DNA of 64,000 nucleotides, taken from Epiperipatus broadwayi (Eukaryota; Onychophora; Udeonychophora; Euonychophora; Peripatidae). Below, one piece after another: positions 12,780-24,089 of the stretch. Made by a program: the position numbers and the translations under genes. How positions within the stretch are numbered: position 1 is the stretch's first letter; the number at the start of each line of letters is the position of its first letter. Location: NCBI GenBank assembly GCA_028023455.1, contig JAQFVV010000056.1, forward strand, positions 2,666,001-2,730,000, given 5' to 3'. The notes beneath the pieces are model-generated. The model saw only the letters and a list, made by a program, of their open reading frames with translations. It did not search any database and had not been told where the DNA came from.

Positions 12780-13958
12780 ATAATATTATATATATATTGT
12801 TTAATTAATTTATGTGCAATCTATAATTGGACATAGTACTGTGGAATAGTACATTAAATAAATGAATTATTATTGTTGTTATTATTATTCTCTTGAAATT
12901 GCCAGTGGCCGATGGTACTGATAAATACTTAACTAATAAAATAATATAGACTGAAAATCCTAATTTCAAATCCCTCTATTTATTATAGTAAACATTCAGT
13001 ATATTGAATAAATAGGTTAACTAAATAAACTTTATTAACCATTATGAATTAATTACAATTAATTAAATATTCAATCAAAGTTAATGGAATATAATAGTAA
13101 ACTGAAGTTGTGTTTTATTTACAAACAGTACTTGGTTATCATTACTTTTGTTTCCTATTAAAATGTTATAATGATATATTCTAATTTAGATATCTTAACT
13201 ATTATTTAAATATGTATGGATTCTTAACCCATCATTAAAAATTGTTATTATATTAATCACATTAATATATATAAATATTATCTGCTCAATAGGACAATAT
13301 TTAAATCTAATATCTTCTTACACTGTTTTCATTTATGTTTTTACATTTTTCACTTACAAATGCACACAGTGAATGAAATAATGAGTACGATAATTTCACT
13401 TTATTAGTAATATATGTATGCTTTTTATATATGCTTGTATGATTCTGTATTTTCTCACCATATACAGACTAATGTGATAAGAGCACATTAATTAAATAAA
13501 ACATATTTTACTTTTCATAAGTGTGGTACTAACATGTTAAATAAATGCACATAATTATTATACTATTAAAAGTAAATGAGTAAATATAAGTCTTAACTAG
13601 ATTTTTCATTTTGTATAAAACTAATACACGTGCACACACACATTATATTAAAATTATTTTTTTGGATTGAGATTAAATATTTATTAATCATAAATCTTTA
13701 TTGAAAATTTTCTCTGCCCCAAAATTTCATAAATATAAGCTACATAATATTTCTTTTGGGATAATATACAAAATAGGAGTTTTTTTTAATAAATAAATTC
13801 ACTTGTTTGACAAAACTATGAAACATTGTTTATAACTTGTTTATCAGGTTTGTTTACTGTAAAAAGCTAATGCATAAAAAGTATCTTTGTTTTCTAATCC
13901 ATTATTAAAATAACAACTGATTATAATATAGAGTCCATAAGATAGATTGCATCCTTGT
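12780..13958. repeat. AT-rich DNA with a short dispersed repeat at 12885-13020
   Basis: The block 12885-13020 (TTCTCTTGAAATTGCCAGTGG... then TTCAAATCCCTCTATT ... CATTCAGTATATTGAATAAATAGG) is similar to 37870-37935 and in part to 20795-20830 and 30895-30930. It looks like a SINE tail or LINE 3' UTR family. The rest of the interval has no recognised feature. Confidence 0.45.
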
Positions 13959-14097
13959 TTCATTCACATTATTATTATTTTAAGTGTCATAGCATCGGCC
14001 AGGACGCGAACCCGCAACCCGGGCAACTGCCTGTAAGTGCAAGGCAGTCACGCTGACCTCTCGACCACCAATGCAAGATGCTTCATTCACATTATTA
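13959..14097. mobile_element. tRNA-derived retroposon with target-site duplication
   Basis: The 16-base direct repeat TTCATTCACATTATTA occurs at 13959-13974 and 14082-14097. It brackets a 107-base insertion whose centre is a tRNA-like sequence on the minus strand. After the tRNA 3' end comes an A/T-rich tail (minus strand: CACTTAAAATAATAA). Direct repeats plus a 3' A-rich tail indicate insertion by LINE-type target-primed reverse transcription. Confidence 0.75.
13992..14074 (-). tRNA. tRNA-like sequence (retroposed tRNA or SINE head; anticodon unresolved)
   Basis: An 83-base tRNA-like fold on the minus strand. The acceptor stem is GCATTGG with CCGATGC (7 pairs, one G-U). Box A TGGTCGAGAGG lies at 14057-14067 and box B GGTTCGCGTCC at 14002-14012. 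A CTGCC/GGCAG anticodon-type stem has an oversized 9- to 11-base loop, so no anticodon can be assigned. The length suggests a class II shape. The flanking target duplication argues for a retroposed pseudogene over a working tRNA gene. Confidence 0.6.
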
Positions 14098-14413
14098 AAG
14101 AACATTTTCTTAAAGTCTACATCTAAATAATATGTGAAAAATATCCTATATTGCCATATTCATTATCAAATAATTATTAATAATATACTCTCTATATATA
14201 AGAATATAAATATGTATGTAAAATTAATGTATTTTTTTTCAAAGTTCAAATTCATTTTAACTATATTTTATCAAATAGTAATAGTTCATACCCTAGTTAA
14301 ATTAATAACAATGAAAATATAATATTCACTTTGATATAAATTATTGATAATCAATATCAAATGGATAGGATGAATGATTTATTTCAGTTGTTCTTATTCA
14401 AAACTAATAATAA

Positions 14414-14498
14414 GATTAGTATATGTGTGAGTGTGTGAGGGGGCTTCAGTTACATAGTCATACAGAAGCCCTCTCACACACTCACACATATACTAATC
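14414..14498. repeat. Near-perfect 34-bp hairpin
   Basis: Arms starting GATTAGTATATGTGTGAG (14414) and ending CACACATATACTAATC (14498) pair over about 34 bases around a 17-base loop. The size would suit a pre-microRNA-like stem. Its position beside family A repeats and its CACACA/TGTGTG content favour a foldback of the repeat's own microsatellite part. Confidence 0.7.
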
Positions 14499-14643
14499 TA
14501 ATTAAAGTTTCAACTTTAATTTTTTTTATTATTTATGTAAATATTTATTTTTATCTACTTTCTTTATCACCACCCACCTCTCTCCACTCTATCTAATAAC
14601 ACTGATACACCCAAACACATATATGCTGAAAAGATAAATAATC

Positions 14644-14687
14644 ACCAATATACGTATTTCATGCTAAACCAGCAATCATCAGTTGGT
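14644..14687 (-). ncRNA. Hammerhead ribozyme motif, family A (left unit)
   Basis: Minus-strand order: helix I strand ACCAA, core CUGAUGA, helix II hairpin UUGCUG-GUU-UAGCAU, GAAA, UAC/GUA closing helix III with no loop, cleavage triplet AUA, then UUGGU completing helix I. All core nucleotides are present. The closing pair of helix II is U-U in this copy (G-U in others), and the near-loopless helix III would favour dimer cleavage, as in other animal HHR repeats. Confidence 0.7.
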
Positions 14688-15118
14688 CCAGACTATCATC
14701 TTTACACACATATATAGTATAAGTGCTCAGATATATATTAAGATAGACTATCCTCATAGTTTAATGGACAGGCTTCAATCCACTCCTCACTCCAACTCTT
14801 CAACTGTCCATCCAATTGAAAATCTGATGATGGAATGCTCAAAGGCCACCCTGAGGCTGAGATTATTGTCACACCCATGTTGACCTAAGGTCAATCTGAA
14901 CCCCACATGTACAGGACATAATCCATTTAATACATATGCGAAGATGGGCAGACATCTCTATAATGTAATAACTGAAACACAGGCTTGTTATATACCTGTG
15001 GCTATATATATGTAATATAGGGTATATGAGCACAGACTTTCACACCACCCACCTCTCTCCACTCTATCTAATAACACTGATACACCCAAACACATATATG
15101 CTGAAAAGATAAATAATC

Positions 15119-15162
15119 ACCAATATACGTATTTCATGCTAAACCAGCAATCATCAGTTGGG
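15119..15162 (-). ncRNA. Hammerhead ribozyme motif in the loop of the family A inverted repeat
   Basis: Same core, helix II, GAAA and AUA triplet as the neighbouring family A motifs. The inversion junction at 15160/15161 replaces the outer part of the 5' helix I strand, but CCAA/UUGG pairing is kept. The motif lies wholly inside the unpaired loop between the two long arms. Confidence 0.65.
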
Positions 15163-15522
15163 TGGTGTGAAAGTCTGTGCTCATATACCCTATATTACAT
15201 ATATATAGCCACAGGTATATAACAAGCCTGTGTTTCAGTTATTACATTATAGAGATGTCTGCCCATCTTTGCATATGTATTAAATGGATTATGTCCTGTA
15301 CATGTGGGGTTCAGATTGACCTTAGGTCAACATGGGTGTGATAATAATCTCGGCCTCAGGGTGGCCTTTGAGCATTCCATCATCAGATTTTCAATTGGAT
15401 GGACGGTTGAAGAGTTGGAGTGAGGAGTGGATTGAAGCCTGTCCATTAAACTATGAGGATAGTCTAGCTTAATATATATCTGAGCACTTATACTATATAT
15501 GTGTGTAAAGATGATAGTCTGG

Positions 15523-15566
15523 ACCAACTGATGATTGCTGGTTTAGCATGAAATACGTATATTGGT
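15523..15566 (+). ncRNA. Hammerhead ribozyme motif, family A (right unit)
   Basis: ACCAA 15523-15527, CTGATGA 15528-15534, helix II 15535-15549, GAAA 15550-15553, TAC 15554-15556 pairing with GTA 15557-15559, U-A at 15560-15561 and TTGGT 15562-15566. Predicted cleavage follows 15561. Helix I is ACCAA/UUGGU. This is one of the most complete copies in the window. Confidence 0.72.
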
Positions 15567-15729
15567 GATTATTTATCTTTTCAGCATATATGTGTTTGGG
15601 TGTATCAGTGTTATTAGATAGAGTGGAGAGAGGTGGGTGGTGTGAAAGTCTGTGCTCATATACCCTATATTACATATATATAGCCACAGGTATATAACAA
15701 GCCTGTGTTTCAGTTGTTACTACTTTCTT

Positions 15730-16720
15730 TATGTAAAATGTTAAGTGAAATAAAATAGAGCTAAGTGACACAGTTATTAGTAAAATAAGAAACTGGTATT
15801 AAAAATCTTGCAGAACATCTAATAATAAAGTATTCTGAAGAAATATTAATAATTATTTATATTTAACAGAAAACCTGCTCAGTCACAATTAAATATATGT
15901 TAAAGAAAAAAAAGTTATATTTTATGAAATAGTTAATGTGAATGTATTTATCACAGAAAAAAATGCACTTAATTTTATAAGTAAATTTTATAATTTTTGT
16001 TAAAATATATAAATATAACTTAAGAGTTTTTTTTATAATTTTTTTAAATTAAGTGTTCTTCTAGAGTCCTTAGGTAGGGAATGGAAGTAATGATTTTATG
16101 TAACACATTAAATTGTGGTTAAAAGTTGGGGAAAGCTTAAGATATTTGAATCTTTCAATGGTTTTTTTCATTCTTTGGAAAAAAATAATGTGAAGCATTG
16201 ATAATAGACTGTTTGTTATTGAATTCTTTCAATTTTTCTTTTCTTCAGCAATAACAATTTGCTTTCAGACTTAAAACTTAGAAATACACATCTACCCTAA
16301 GAAGTTTTACCAAAAAATTGAAAGGACAATTTTATGTAATGCTTTAATTCTGGAGAAATTTTAAATTCTATATATATATGTTTGGTGTCATTCTTTTTCT
16401 AATTTTATACAATTTTATTGCAATACTTTTAGAATTTTAAAAATGTCCTATAGCCATTATTTGAAAAGAAGTGTTAAAAATAAAGTTTATTAAAAGGGCA
16501 GATGTAAGCTGAGCAATTCCCAGGGGAGGGGATTGAGCACCAAATAGAACAGTAGAATGGGGTCTCCCTAGTACATTAAAAACAGATTTTTTTTAAAAAT
16601 TTATGAATACCTATAAAATTCAGCTTACTGGATATAATACTACAGAATATAAAAAATGTCACACTTTCTTTGAATTAAATATGAAAAATGAATAAATAAA
16701 TGAATGACAACAATTTTCAT
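15730..16720. other. AT-rich stretch without recognised gene
   Basis: Nothing recognised. A mildly G-rich segment near 16500-16560 (CCCAGGGGAGGGG) has no ORF. Confidence 0.4.
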
Positions 16721-16724
16721 AAAT

Positions 16725-17020
16725 AAGTATTTTGTGATGAACTTAAGCATAATTTTCATGGAAGAAGTAGATTTTATTTACATTATAAATATTATCTCAA
16801 AGTCATTCTAAAGAAGTATAGTTTTGATTGCTTTCATTGGGAAGATATGGCAAAAGAATTACTATTAGACAAAATACTGAATTTTAAAAAGTTTTTACAG
16901 AAGTTAAAAGGACAGCATTATAAATATATTAAACCAAAATAATGGTCCAGCATGTTCTTTATGTGGGCATATTTATGGTTCATAGATTGGTTTATATAAC
17001 TATTTCAGAATTTATCTCAA
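16725..17020 (+). pseudogene. RTE-like LINE C-terminal fragment with terminal zinc finger
   Basis: In shifting plus-strand frames this reads HYKYYLKVILKK..., then DCFHWEDMAK and a terminal CSLCGHIYGS-IGLY motif. That motif corresponds to the CxxC...RIGLxSH zinc finger closing many animal RTE/CR1-like LINEs. The same segment occurs at 30560-30860 with about 75% identity by eye. The upstream RT is absent, consistent with the usual 5' truncation of LINE copies. Confidence 0.65.
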
Positions 17021-17084
17021 GGATTTTATTATTATTATTATCATCATAGTTATCATCATCATCATTGGTTTAATGCAATGGTAG

Positions 17085-17175
17085 AGTCATAGCCGCTAAA
17101 TCTAAGGTCTTTGTATTGATTCCAGTTCTGATACTTCCAGCATTCAAACTTCTTATGAATTCCCAAACATTGAAG
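17085..17175. repeat. Short dispersed repeat (SINE-like tail)
   Basis: The segment containing TTGATTCCAGTTCTGATAC and CATTCAAACTTCTTATGAA resembles 58085-58165. No promoter boxes were seen. It is probably a SINE or LINE 3' tail family. Confidence 0.45.
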
Positions 17176-17559
17176 CCATATGAAATTATTATTTTCTTTT
17201 TATATCATAATGTGTTCATTATTAATACTTTCAGTTGATATTATCAGTTTAGAAAGTAGTCATAGACAATTAGATTACAATAGTGTCAGATTATTCAATT
17301 CTTTTGTTGTTATTTATTCACTAGATGGTGCTCATTTCTTTTCATATATTTAAAAAAATGTCTGAAACTTTGGTTATTGTATTATATGTAATTATTTTTA
17401 TTTATTATTGTATTAACATTTGTATGTATTACATAGATTAATATATATATATATATATATTGCAATTTGATGACTCTTATGAGTAACTCTCACACAAGTC
17501 TCTTGTTTGGAGTTATTTTATTTTGTTTAATTATACATATATTGTTCAATAAATAAAAT

Positions 17560-17738
17560 ATAGGGCATTTGAACTCAGACTTTCAAGCATCTTTCAATTA
17601 TCCATACTATCTCATACCACTGATACACATAACCACATACATGTAGCAAATATAAATAATCACTAATATATGTATTTCATACTAAATCAGCACTCATCAG
17701 TTGGTCCAGATTACCATCTCCCACACACATATATATAT
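17560..17738 (-). repeat. Family A repeat, left part, interrupted
   Basis: Begins with a degenerate box-B-like GCATTTGAACTCAG and contains a family A hammerhead motif at 17662-17705. It stops inside a TATATA run at 17738, where the next element is inserted. The missing continuation (ATATATATAATCAGTG) resumes at 20719. Confidence 0.7.
17662..17705 (-). ncRNA. Hammerhead ribozyme motif, family A, slightly degenerate
   Basis: Minus strand: ACCAA, CUGAUGA, a GUGCUG...UAGUAU hairpin, GAAA, UACAUAUA, then UUAGU. The core is intact. Helix I has one A-C mismatch and helix III one mismatch. Confidence 0.6.
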
Positions 17739-20718
17739 TGTAACAAAACCCATACCTCTCACTAGATAGAGTACACTACCAAATATACCTATGATATAGC
17801 AAACATACATGCCTACGTATTTATTTAATTAAAATGGTTTTGACTTAAATATTGTTGTTCAAAACTGCTGGATTCATTCTCATAACTGTAATGTATTCCC
17901 AATGCGTGTGTATGGTCATCCATAGGACTCCACATGCCAATCTTATATGAATATAAGAATTGTAATACATTAAAGATCAGCCTGTCAAGCTATTGTGCAT
18001 GCACTTTTTACGAGTGTTAATAATAAATAAATACTTTGACTCCTAACACAAGATATAGTATTTAGGAAAAAATAAAATCAATCCACTTATTCTATCCAAC
18101 CCAAATGCTTATATATGGGCAAATCTTAAGTACTGGAAGTGAAAGCATGAGGATAGACCACTCACTTTAAATTACTGTTTACGATGTCTGAATGAATGAC
18201 GCCGACAAAATTATATAAGAATTATGCGAAGTGAATATATTACCAACAAGAACACTATCTTACATAATGTGAGAGGGGTTTTTGACCATCGGCTAGCTCA
18301 GTCTCATGGTCAGGTGGCATCACAGCCAGGAGTAGCTATGAATGGGGTTAAGAGTTTTTAAACACATAAAAAAAAAGATCTGCAAAGAAAATATCACAAT
18401 AAGATTTATTTTGAGTTTCATTATCAAATCAGTTTTTATTAAAGACTTCTAAAGACCATTATTATTCTTTGATCTTTAGATAAAACAAATAATTCAACAC
18501 TCTACTTTTTTTTCTTTCTATGTTTAATATTATATAAAATTCATACTCTGTCATTTTGATACACACACATATACCATTCTTTCCAATAGATTTACTACAC
18601 ATAAATCAAGTAGCGAAGGTTGATACTAAGAAAAGTTTATTTCATGTGACCTCTGGCAATAATTACGTTATTTATGTCCACAATTAAATAAGAATTTAAG
18701 AAAATCTCATTAAATTAACTTAGATTGTCACATTCACTTATTATAAATGGTAATAATTCCTTTCTCATAAAAGAAAAGAAAAATCAGTACTTAAAGTTCT
18801 TTACCTGAATTTCCCTGAGGAATTAGTGGAGGAAGATTTATTTATTTTAAAGAGTTCCATTCATCACAGGTAGTAACAGGTAATTCAATGTGAAGGTTCC
18901 CGATCTTCATGTCCATTTATGGTCATTGGTTGACGAGGTTCAGTTTGGTTCTACGTTGGTATGCACTTCAATTTATTTAATGATTTATTTGAATTATATA
19001 TCCAAACAAACCCTTTCCTCAATAAAAATATAAAACTTTTTGCTTTATTAAAGTATTTCTGAAATCTCATAACTTTCCCCTTTCCCCCTCTACTTCTCTT
19101 TGAAGCCCTTTAGTTGGGACACCATTGTAACAAAACCCATACCTCTCACTAGATAGAGTACACTACTGAATATACCTATGATATAGCAAATATATGTGCC
19201 TATGTATTTATTTAATTAAAATGGTTTTGACTTAAATATTGTTGTTCAAAACTTCTGGATTTGTTCTCATAACTGTAATATTTTCCTAACACATATTTAT
19301 GGTCATCTGTAGGACTCCAAGTGCCAATCTTATACAAATATAAGAATTACATGAAGTGAATATATTACCAACAAGAACATTATCTTACATAATGTGAGAG
19401 GAGTTTTTGACCTTCAGCTAGCTCAGTCTCATCGTTGGTGGCGTCGTGTCACAGCCAGGAGTAGCTACGAATGGGGTTAAGAGTTTTTAAACACATAAAA
19501 AAAAAAGATCTGCAAAGAAAATATCACAATAAGATTTATTTTGAGTTTCATTATCAAATCAGTTTTTACTAAAGACTTCTAAAGACCATTATTATTCTTT
19601 GATCTTTACATAAAACAAATAATTCAACACTCTACCTTTTTCTTTCTTTCTATGTTTAATATTATATAATTGTAATTCATACTCTGTCATTTTGATACAC
19701 ACACATACACCATTCTTTCCAATAGATTTATTACACATAAATCAAGTAGCAAAGGTCGATACTAAGAAAAGTTTATTTCACATGACCTCCAGCAATAATT
19801 ACATTATTTATGTCCACAATTAAATAAGAATTTAAGAAAATCTCATTAAGTTAAATTAGATTGTCACATTCACTTATTATAAACGGTAATAATTTCTTTC
19901 TCATAAAAGAAAGAAAAATCAGTAAAGTTCTTTACCTGAATTTCCCCAGGGAATTAGTGGAGGAAGATTTATTTATTTTAAAGAGTTCTGTTCATCACAG
20001 GTAGTAACAGGTAATTCAATGCGAATGTTCCCGATCTTCATGTCCATTTATGGCTGTTGGTTCACGAGGTTCAGCTTGGTTCCACATTGGGAATCATGTT
20101 TTATTCTGAGGCATTTTGGTATTATTGGATGAGACAGCTGCAGTTAGTTGGAATTAGGGGTTTGAATCTGACACGGTATGCTCTTACCCTAACATTTCTT
20201 TTGGATCTGCCATTATGTAAGAAAAATATTAAAAACTTATAAAATTGGATTTACGATTTTTACTGTTCATGGCTGTAACTCTGCAGGGCCAAGACTAAGA
20301 GCATTCTGGGTGACTCTCTTTTATAGCCCCCTCCATTTGTTCTAGAAATTTTTTTTGATCTCACTTCCTGTTTCCAATGCTGACTAACCTGATCTGGTTG
20401 ACGTGTGAAAACTTTTAATATAGTTTTTATTGTACATAAAAGAAAGTGAAATCTCATTTCTGCAGGAAACCTCTAGTTTTTTAAATGTGAAACAAAAATC
20501 GCATTTCTCTCTTTTCAACTACTTAATCCATTCATACACACATTTGTCACATGCACGTATACATCATTTCAAAATGACAGAGTCCCTCCTCCACGTTTGT
20601 GTATTTGTAACCACCACCATGTAATAAAAGTTAAATATTATATATCTACATCTACATATATATTTAAATACCAACAAATAATATTATTTGTGACTGGGTT
20701 CGAACCCATTCTGTCACA
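17739..20718. mobile_element. 2.98-kb TGTAACA...TGTCACA element nested in a family A repeat
   Basis: The ends TGTAACA (17739) and TGTCACA (20718) are near-inverted and sit between TATATATAT on both sides, a likely target duplication in a TA run. Inside, a sequence starting TGTAACAAAACCC is repeated at 17739 and 19126 (period 1387). The copies match for about 1 kb, with a roughly 260-base segment (about 17962-18222) present only in the first. The layout suits an LTR retrotransposon reduced by internal deletion to two partial LTRs. No gag or pol was found, so a tandemly duplicated unknown element is equally possible. The end region contains GGGTTCGAACCC. Confidence 0.55.
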
Positions 20719-20800
20719 ATATATATATAATCAGTGTTCAATAAATAAATAAATTTATTATTATTAATAATAATAACATTTTTTTTATTCTCTTGAAATT
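20719..20800 (-). repeat. Family A repeat, right part after the nested insertion
   Basis: ATATATATAATCAGTG directly after the inserted element matches the family A continuation seen at 37738-37755, after which the copy degrades into TTA-rich sequence. Confidence 0.55.
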
Positions 20801-23660
20801 GGAATAACCATAATCATTTGCTAGTGAATACTTATGCTATTATTTTAACCATAATTTATGCAATTTTTCTTCAGCAATATCTAATTTTTTGTGAAGTGAG
20901 ATATATATGTAATTAAGTAAATATTCTACATTTTCTTATTTGGTAGATTTTACCTGTTATAAAGTACCTGCTATCCTGATGTTTTCAATTTTTTATATAT
21001 TAACACTTCAGATAAATAAATAATCAAATTTTAATGATGCATAAATTAGTGAATATAATAATAATGGATATGATAAACCTTTTCTTAAACTTTTAGAAAT
21101 ATAACATATTATGATTTAAATTTACTTCTTTTAAAGATTACATGCTTTATAAATAAAATCATATATATATTAAAATTAAATATGATTAATATAATAACAT
21201 AATAATTGAGATATTTTGAAACTGCTCAGTTTACATTAAAGAAAGAATTCACTAGTAATCTTTGAAATCAGTCTTATTTGCTAAAGTGATCTTTGCTCAA
21301 AATTTATGGTTCCCCCCCCCCTCACAAAATCATAAATAATATGGCAATGTTAAGTTACTAAAAATATTATCAACCATCACTGTAAAGTCTGTTCATCTAC
21401 ATATTCATATAGAGATAAAAAAAATTGACAAAATTTCAGTTATAAAACTGTCTTGAAAATATTTAATAATAATTTAATTGCTAAAGTTAGATTAAAACAT
21501 TATTCAGCATCTATTTTTTTATAATGTGTCCAGTGATGCATAGCTATTTGCTTTACTATAAAGCAAATTATATTAAAGTAGTTTGTTTATATTATTATTA
21601 AAATAAGTAGAAATTATGTCTGCCTTGTTAAAATGTAACTCAACTGATTAGAGTGGAGTTTCACTAATATCTTGTCAGTTAAAATTTACAGATAAAAAAT
21701 GTTTGATACTTTATAAAAAATATAACTGGTAAAATAATTTATTTGTCTAATATCAGTCTAATGATGGCATGTTTGATTTATCATATATATAAAGGTTCAA
21801 TATTTGTCATTCAAAGAGGCAACTCTGCCCTATTGCCAATATTAATTATGATATAATCATTTAAGAACTTTTAACACAATTTCTAAGAAGAAAACAAAAG
21901 TTAATAGATGCACACATATTTTTTGTTATAATTTTATGGCCCACATTTTAAAAGAGGGCATTACCATATTCCTTGACTTTAACCAAGAAATGTTTAATTA
22001 GATGGTCTTGGATAAGCATAATATAGATTGGGTGAAAGGAAGTTTCACTTTACTTTTATATTTTGGTTTATCCTTAAATACTTTTTGCTATTTAATAATT
22101 TTAAACATTTTTAATTGGATGACATATTTTTAATAAATAAATTATCCTTATTATATAGTTCTTGTAAATTTAAAAAAAGATGTTATACATTTTTATTGCA
22201 TGTTCATAGGGAATCTTTAACTTTTGTTTTCATGAGATTTTTTCATAATGGCAGTAGAATATAAGATACTTCTTTTTGAATAAAAATATTGAATATTGGA
22301 AAAACTTACTTCAGCAATTAAATTAGGAATAAATTTTTTCAAGTTGATTTTATGATACAATTTTATCAAATTTATAGGTATATTTGAGTTGATATATGAA
22401 TGATCTTTATAGGGATTTTTTTGGCATTTAGATATGAATAACTATATGTAAATGAATACACTCATTTATATATAGTTTTAAATCTGTAAAGTGCAGGGGG
22501 TCTGTCTTGGTCATGTTTTCACCGATTTCTGTTTTTTTTTTAATTTGAATTTTATAGCATTTTCTTGTTTTTTTTTTTATAATTTGTACTTTTGATGTAT
22601 TTCTTGGATGTGCATTGCCTCAGGCATTTTTATTTGTCAATTTTCAACCACTTTTGGATATAAATTTATCACTTGTAAGCTTCAGGCCGGTTGTTGATGG
22701 TACCACAGCAATGCCTGGTGGTGATCGAGCATGTTGCCCACAACTACCCAATTATAATATTTTTTTATACACAATACTTCTATCACACAGTAATCCTATA
22801 ACACATAATGATATAATTTAAAACTAATCTCTCTTCTTTCTCATTTTATACTAGCTGAGGGAAATTTTTGTCTTATAATCAAAACTTTCTTTTGAATTGA
22901 TTTTCTGTTTCACTTTATCGACTTTCTGTATAATTTATTTTTTTAAATTTAAACCTAAATAAACATTTATTTAGAAATTAATTTTAGTAAATAAAATAAT
23001 GAGAACACATATATTTAACTTTTAAAGATAATTTCACACAATTCTCTTCTATACATTTATGTGCAAATTAAATTAAAATGCAGTCGTTTAATTTACTTAT
23101 GAAATGTCTCCTTTAATTTAATGTATAATACTGTGATAAATATAAAATTAAATTTAATAAAAAATATAAATCCTATTGTTTTATTACTACTTTAGAATCA
23201 AGATTCTTATTCTTTATCATCAGTGTTATAATTTCTATTCAGAAATTATCTCTATTTGTCTGAACTGACTTTACCATCCTTGCTTCACATATCTGCCTAT
23301 CCTTGAAGTTAATTATTTAAATATATTGTAGCAGTAATTTCTGTAGTAAAGAATGATTGGTGAATATACTCAAGTTGCTTGCCATATAAATATTTTAAGA
23401 TGTAGTGTTTTCAAATTTTACATAATGGTAAACATTTATTTGGCAAACAAGCAAAATTCATATAACTGAATACCATGGGGACCTAAAAACATGGTAGTGT
23501 TCATGGATGATTGAACACTTTTTCTCCCATTCTCTTAAACTTTATTCATGTAGGACCCTAGAAAAATAAAGCAGGATGGGAATGAAGCAGGAAATCAAAT
23601 AAGTGTTTACATCAATGTCTTTAGTATTTAAATACAAGGATAGTATTTATACTTTAAGTT
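20800..23660. other. AT-rich stretch with a small GC islet at about 22480-22760
   Basis: Mostly featureless. A C11 run lies at about 21312-21322. The islet holds an open frame at 22615-22821 whose middle reads RPVVDGTTAMPGGDRACC. I recognise no family, and the frame has no flanking exon signals that I would trust. Confidence 0.35.
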
Positions 23661-23769
23661 AAATGTATTTAGAGGGGATTTGAACCCAGACTTTCAAGCT
23701 TCATTCAGTCATTCAATCCATCTTATACAAGATACACATGACAACATAACGTGAAAAAGATAAATGATC

Positions 23770-23813
23770 TTCAATATATGTATTTTATGCTGAACCAGCA
23801 CTCATCAGTTGGT
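23770..23813 (-). ncRNA. Family A hammerhead motif with mutated GAAA
   Basis: ACCAA, CUGAUGA and the GUGCUG/CAGCAU hairpin are intact. GAAA is AAAA (G12 lost), so activity is unlikely. Confidence 0.55.
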
Positions 23814-23937
23814 CCAGGTCATTATCTCCCACACATGTAGTGGGAAGGATTGAAGCCTGTCCATTAAAGTTTGAAAATTTTCTATCTTAATATAAACTGA
23901 GCACTGATTGTGTATATGTGTGAGAGATGATGATCTG

Positions 23938-23983
23938 GACTAACCTAAGTGCTGGTTCAGCATGAAATACATATATTGGAGAT
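23938..23983 (+). ncRNA. Family A hammerhead relic
   Basis: Helix II, GAAA and UACAUAUAUUGG are intact, but the CUGAUGA core is reduced to CCUAA with a 2-base loss. A relic. Confidence 0.5.
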
Positions 23984-24089
23984 CAATTATCTTTTTCGCA
24001 TGTATGTTGTCATGTGTATTGGTTATATAAGATAGAGTGGATAACTAAAGAGAGCTTGAAAGTCTGGGTTCAAATCCCCTCTAATAACA

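Larger units (their letters stand above)
14569..15720. repeat. Family A: inverted pair of tandem 475-bp ribozyme repeats
   Basis: The left half (minus orientation) has one full unit, 14569-15043, plus part of a second to 15160. The right half (plus orientation) has one full unit, 15161-15635, plus part of a second to about 15720. Unit period is 475 bases on both sides, measured from the ACCACCC / GGTGGTGTGA landmarks. Arms pair from 15049 outward with 15161 outward, leaving a 111-base loop that contains a complete hammerhead motif. Sequence identity between arms is very high. Two short reading frames at 14683-14883 and 15327-15527 are just the same repeat read on opposite strands and are not genes. 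Confidence 0.88.
23665..24085. repeat. Family A inverted pair
   Basis: Left arm (minus) about 23670-23830 and right arm (plus) about 23895-24080. The outer ends carry perfect pol III box B consensus sequences, GGTTCAAATCC, at 23676-23686 (minus) and 24067-24077 (plus). No convincing box A was found. Each arm contains a hammerhead motif. Box B next to a ribozyme recalls the Schistosoma SM-alpha SINE-like repeat. Confidence 0.75.

Noticed and set aside
14683-15527. Two nearly identical 66-codon frames on opposite strands (14683-14883 plus, 15327-15527 minus)
   Set aside because: They are the same family A repeat read in both arms of an inverted repeat. Identity comes from the DNA duplication, and there is no start context or known domain.
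17739-20718. Intact LTR retrotransposon
   Set aside because: No gag or pol frames are present, and the spacer between the repeated parts is only about 140-170 bases. At most a deleted remnant.
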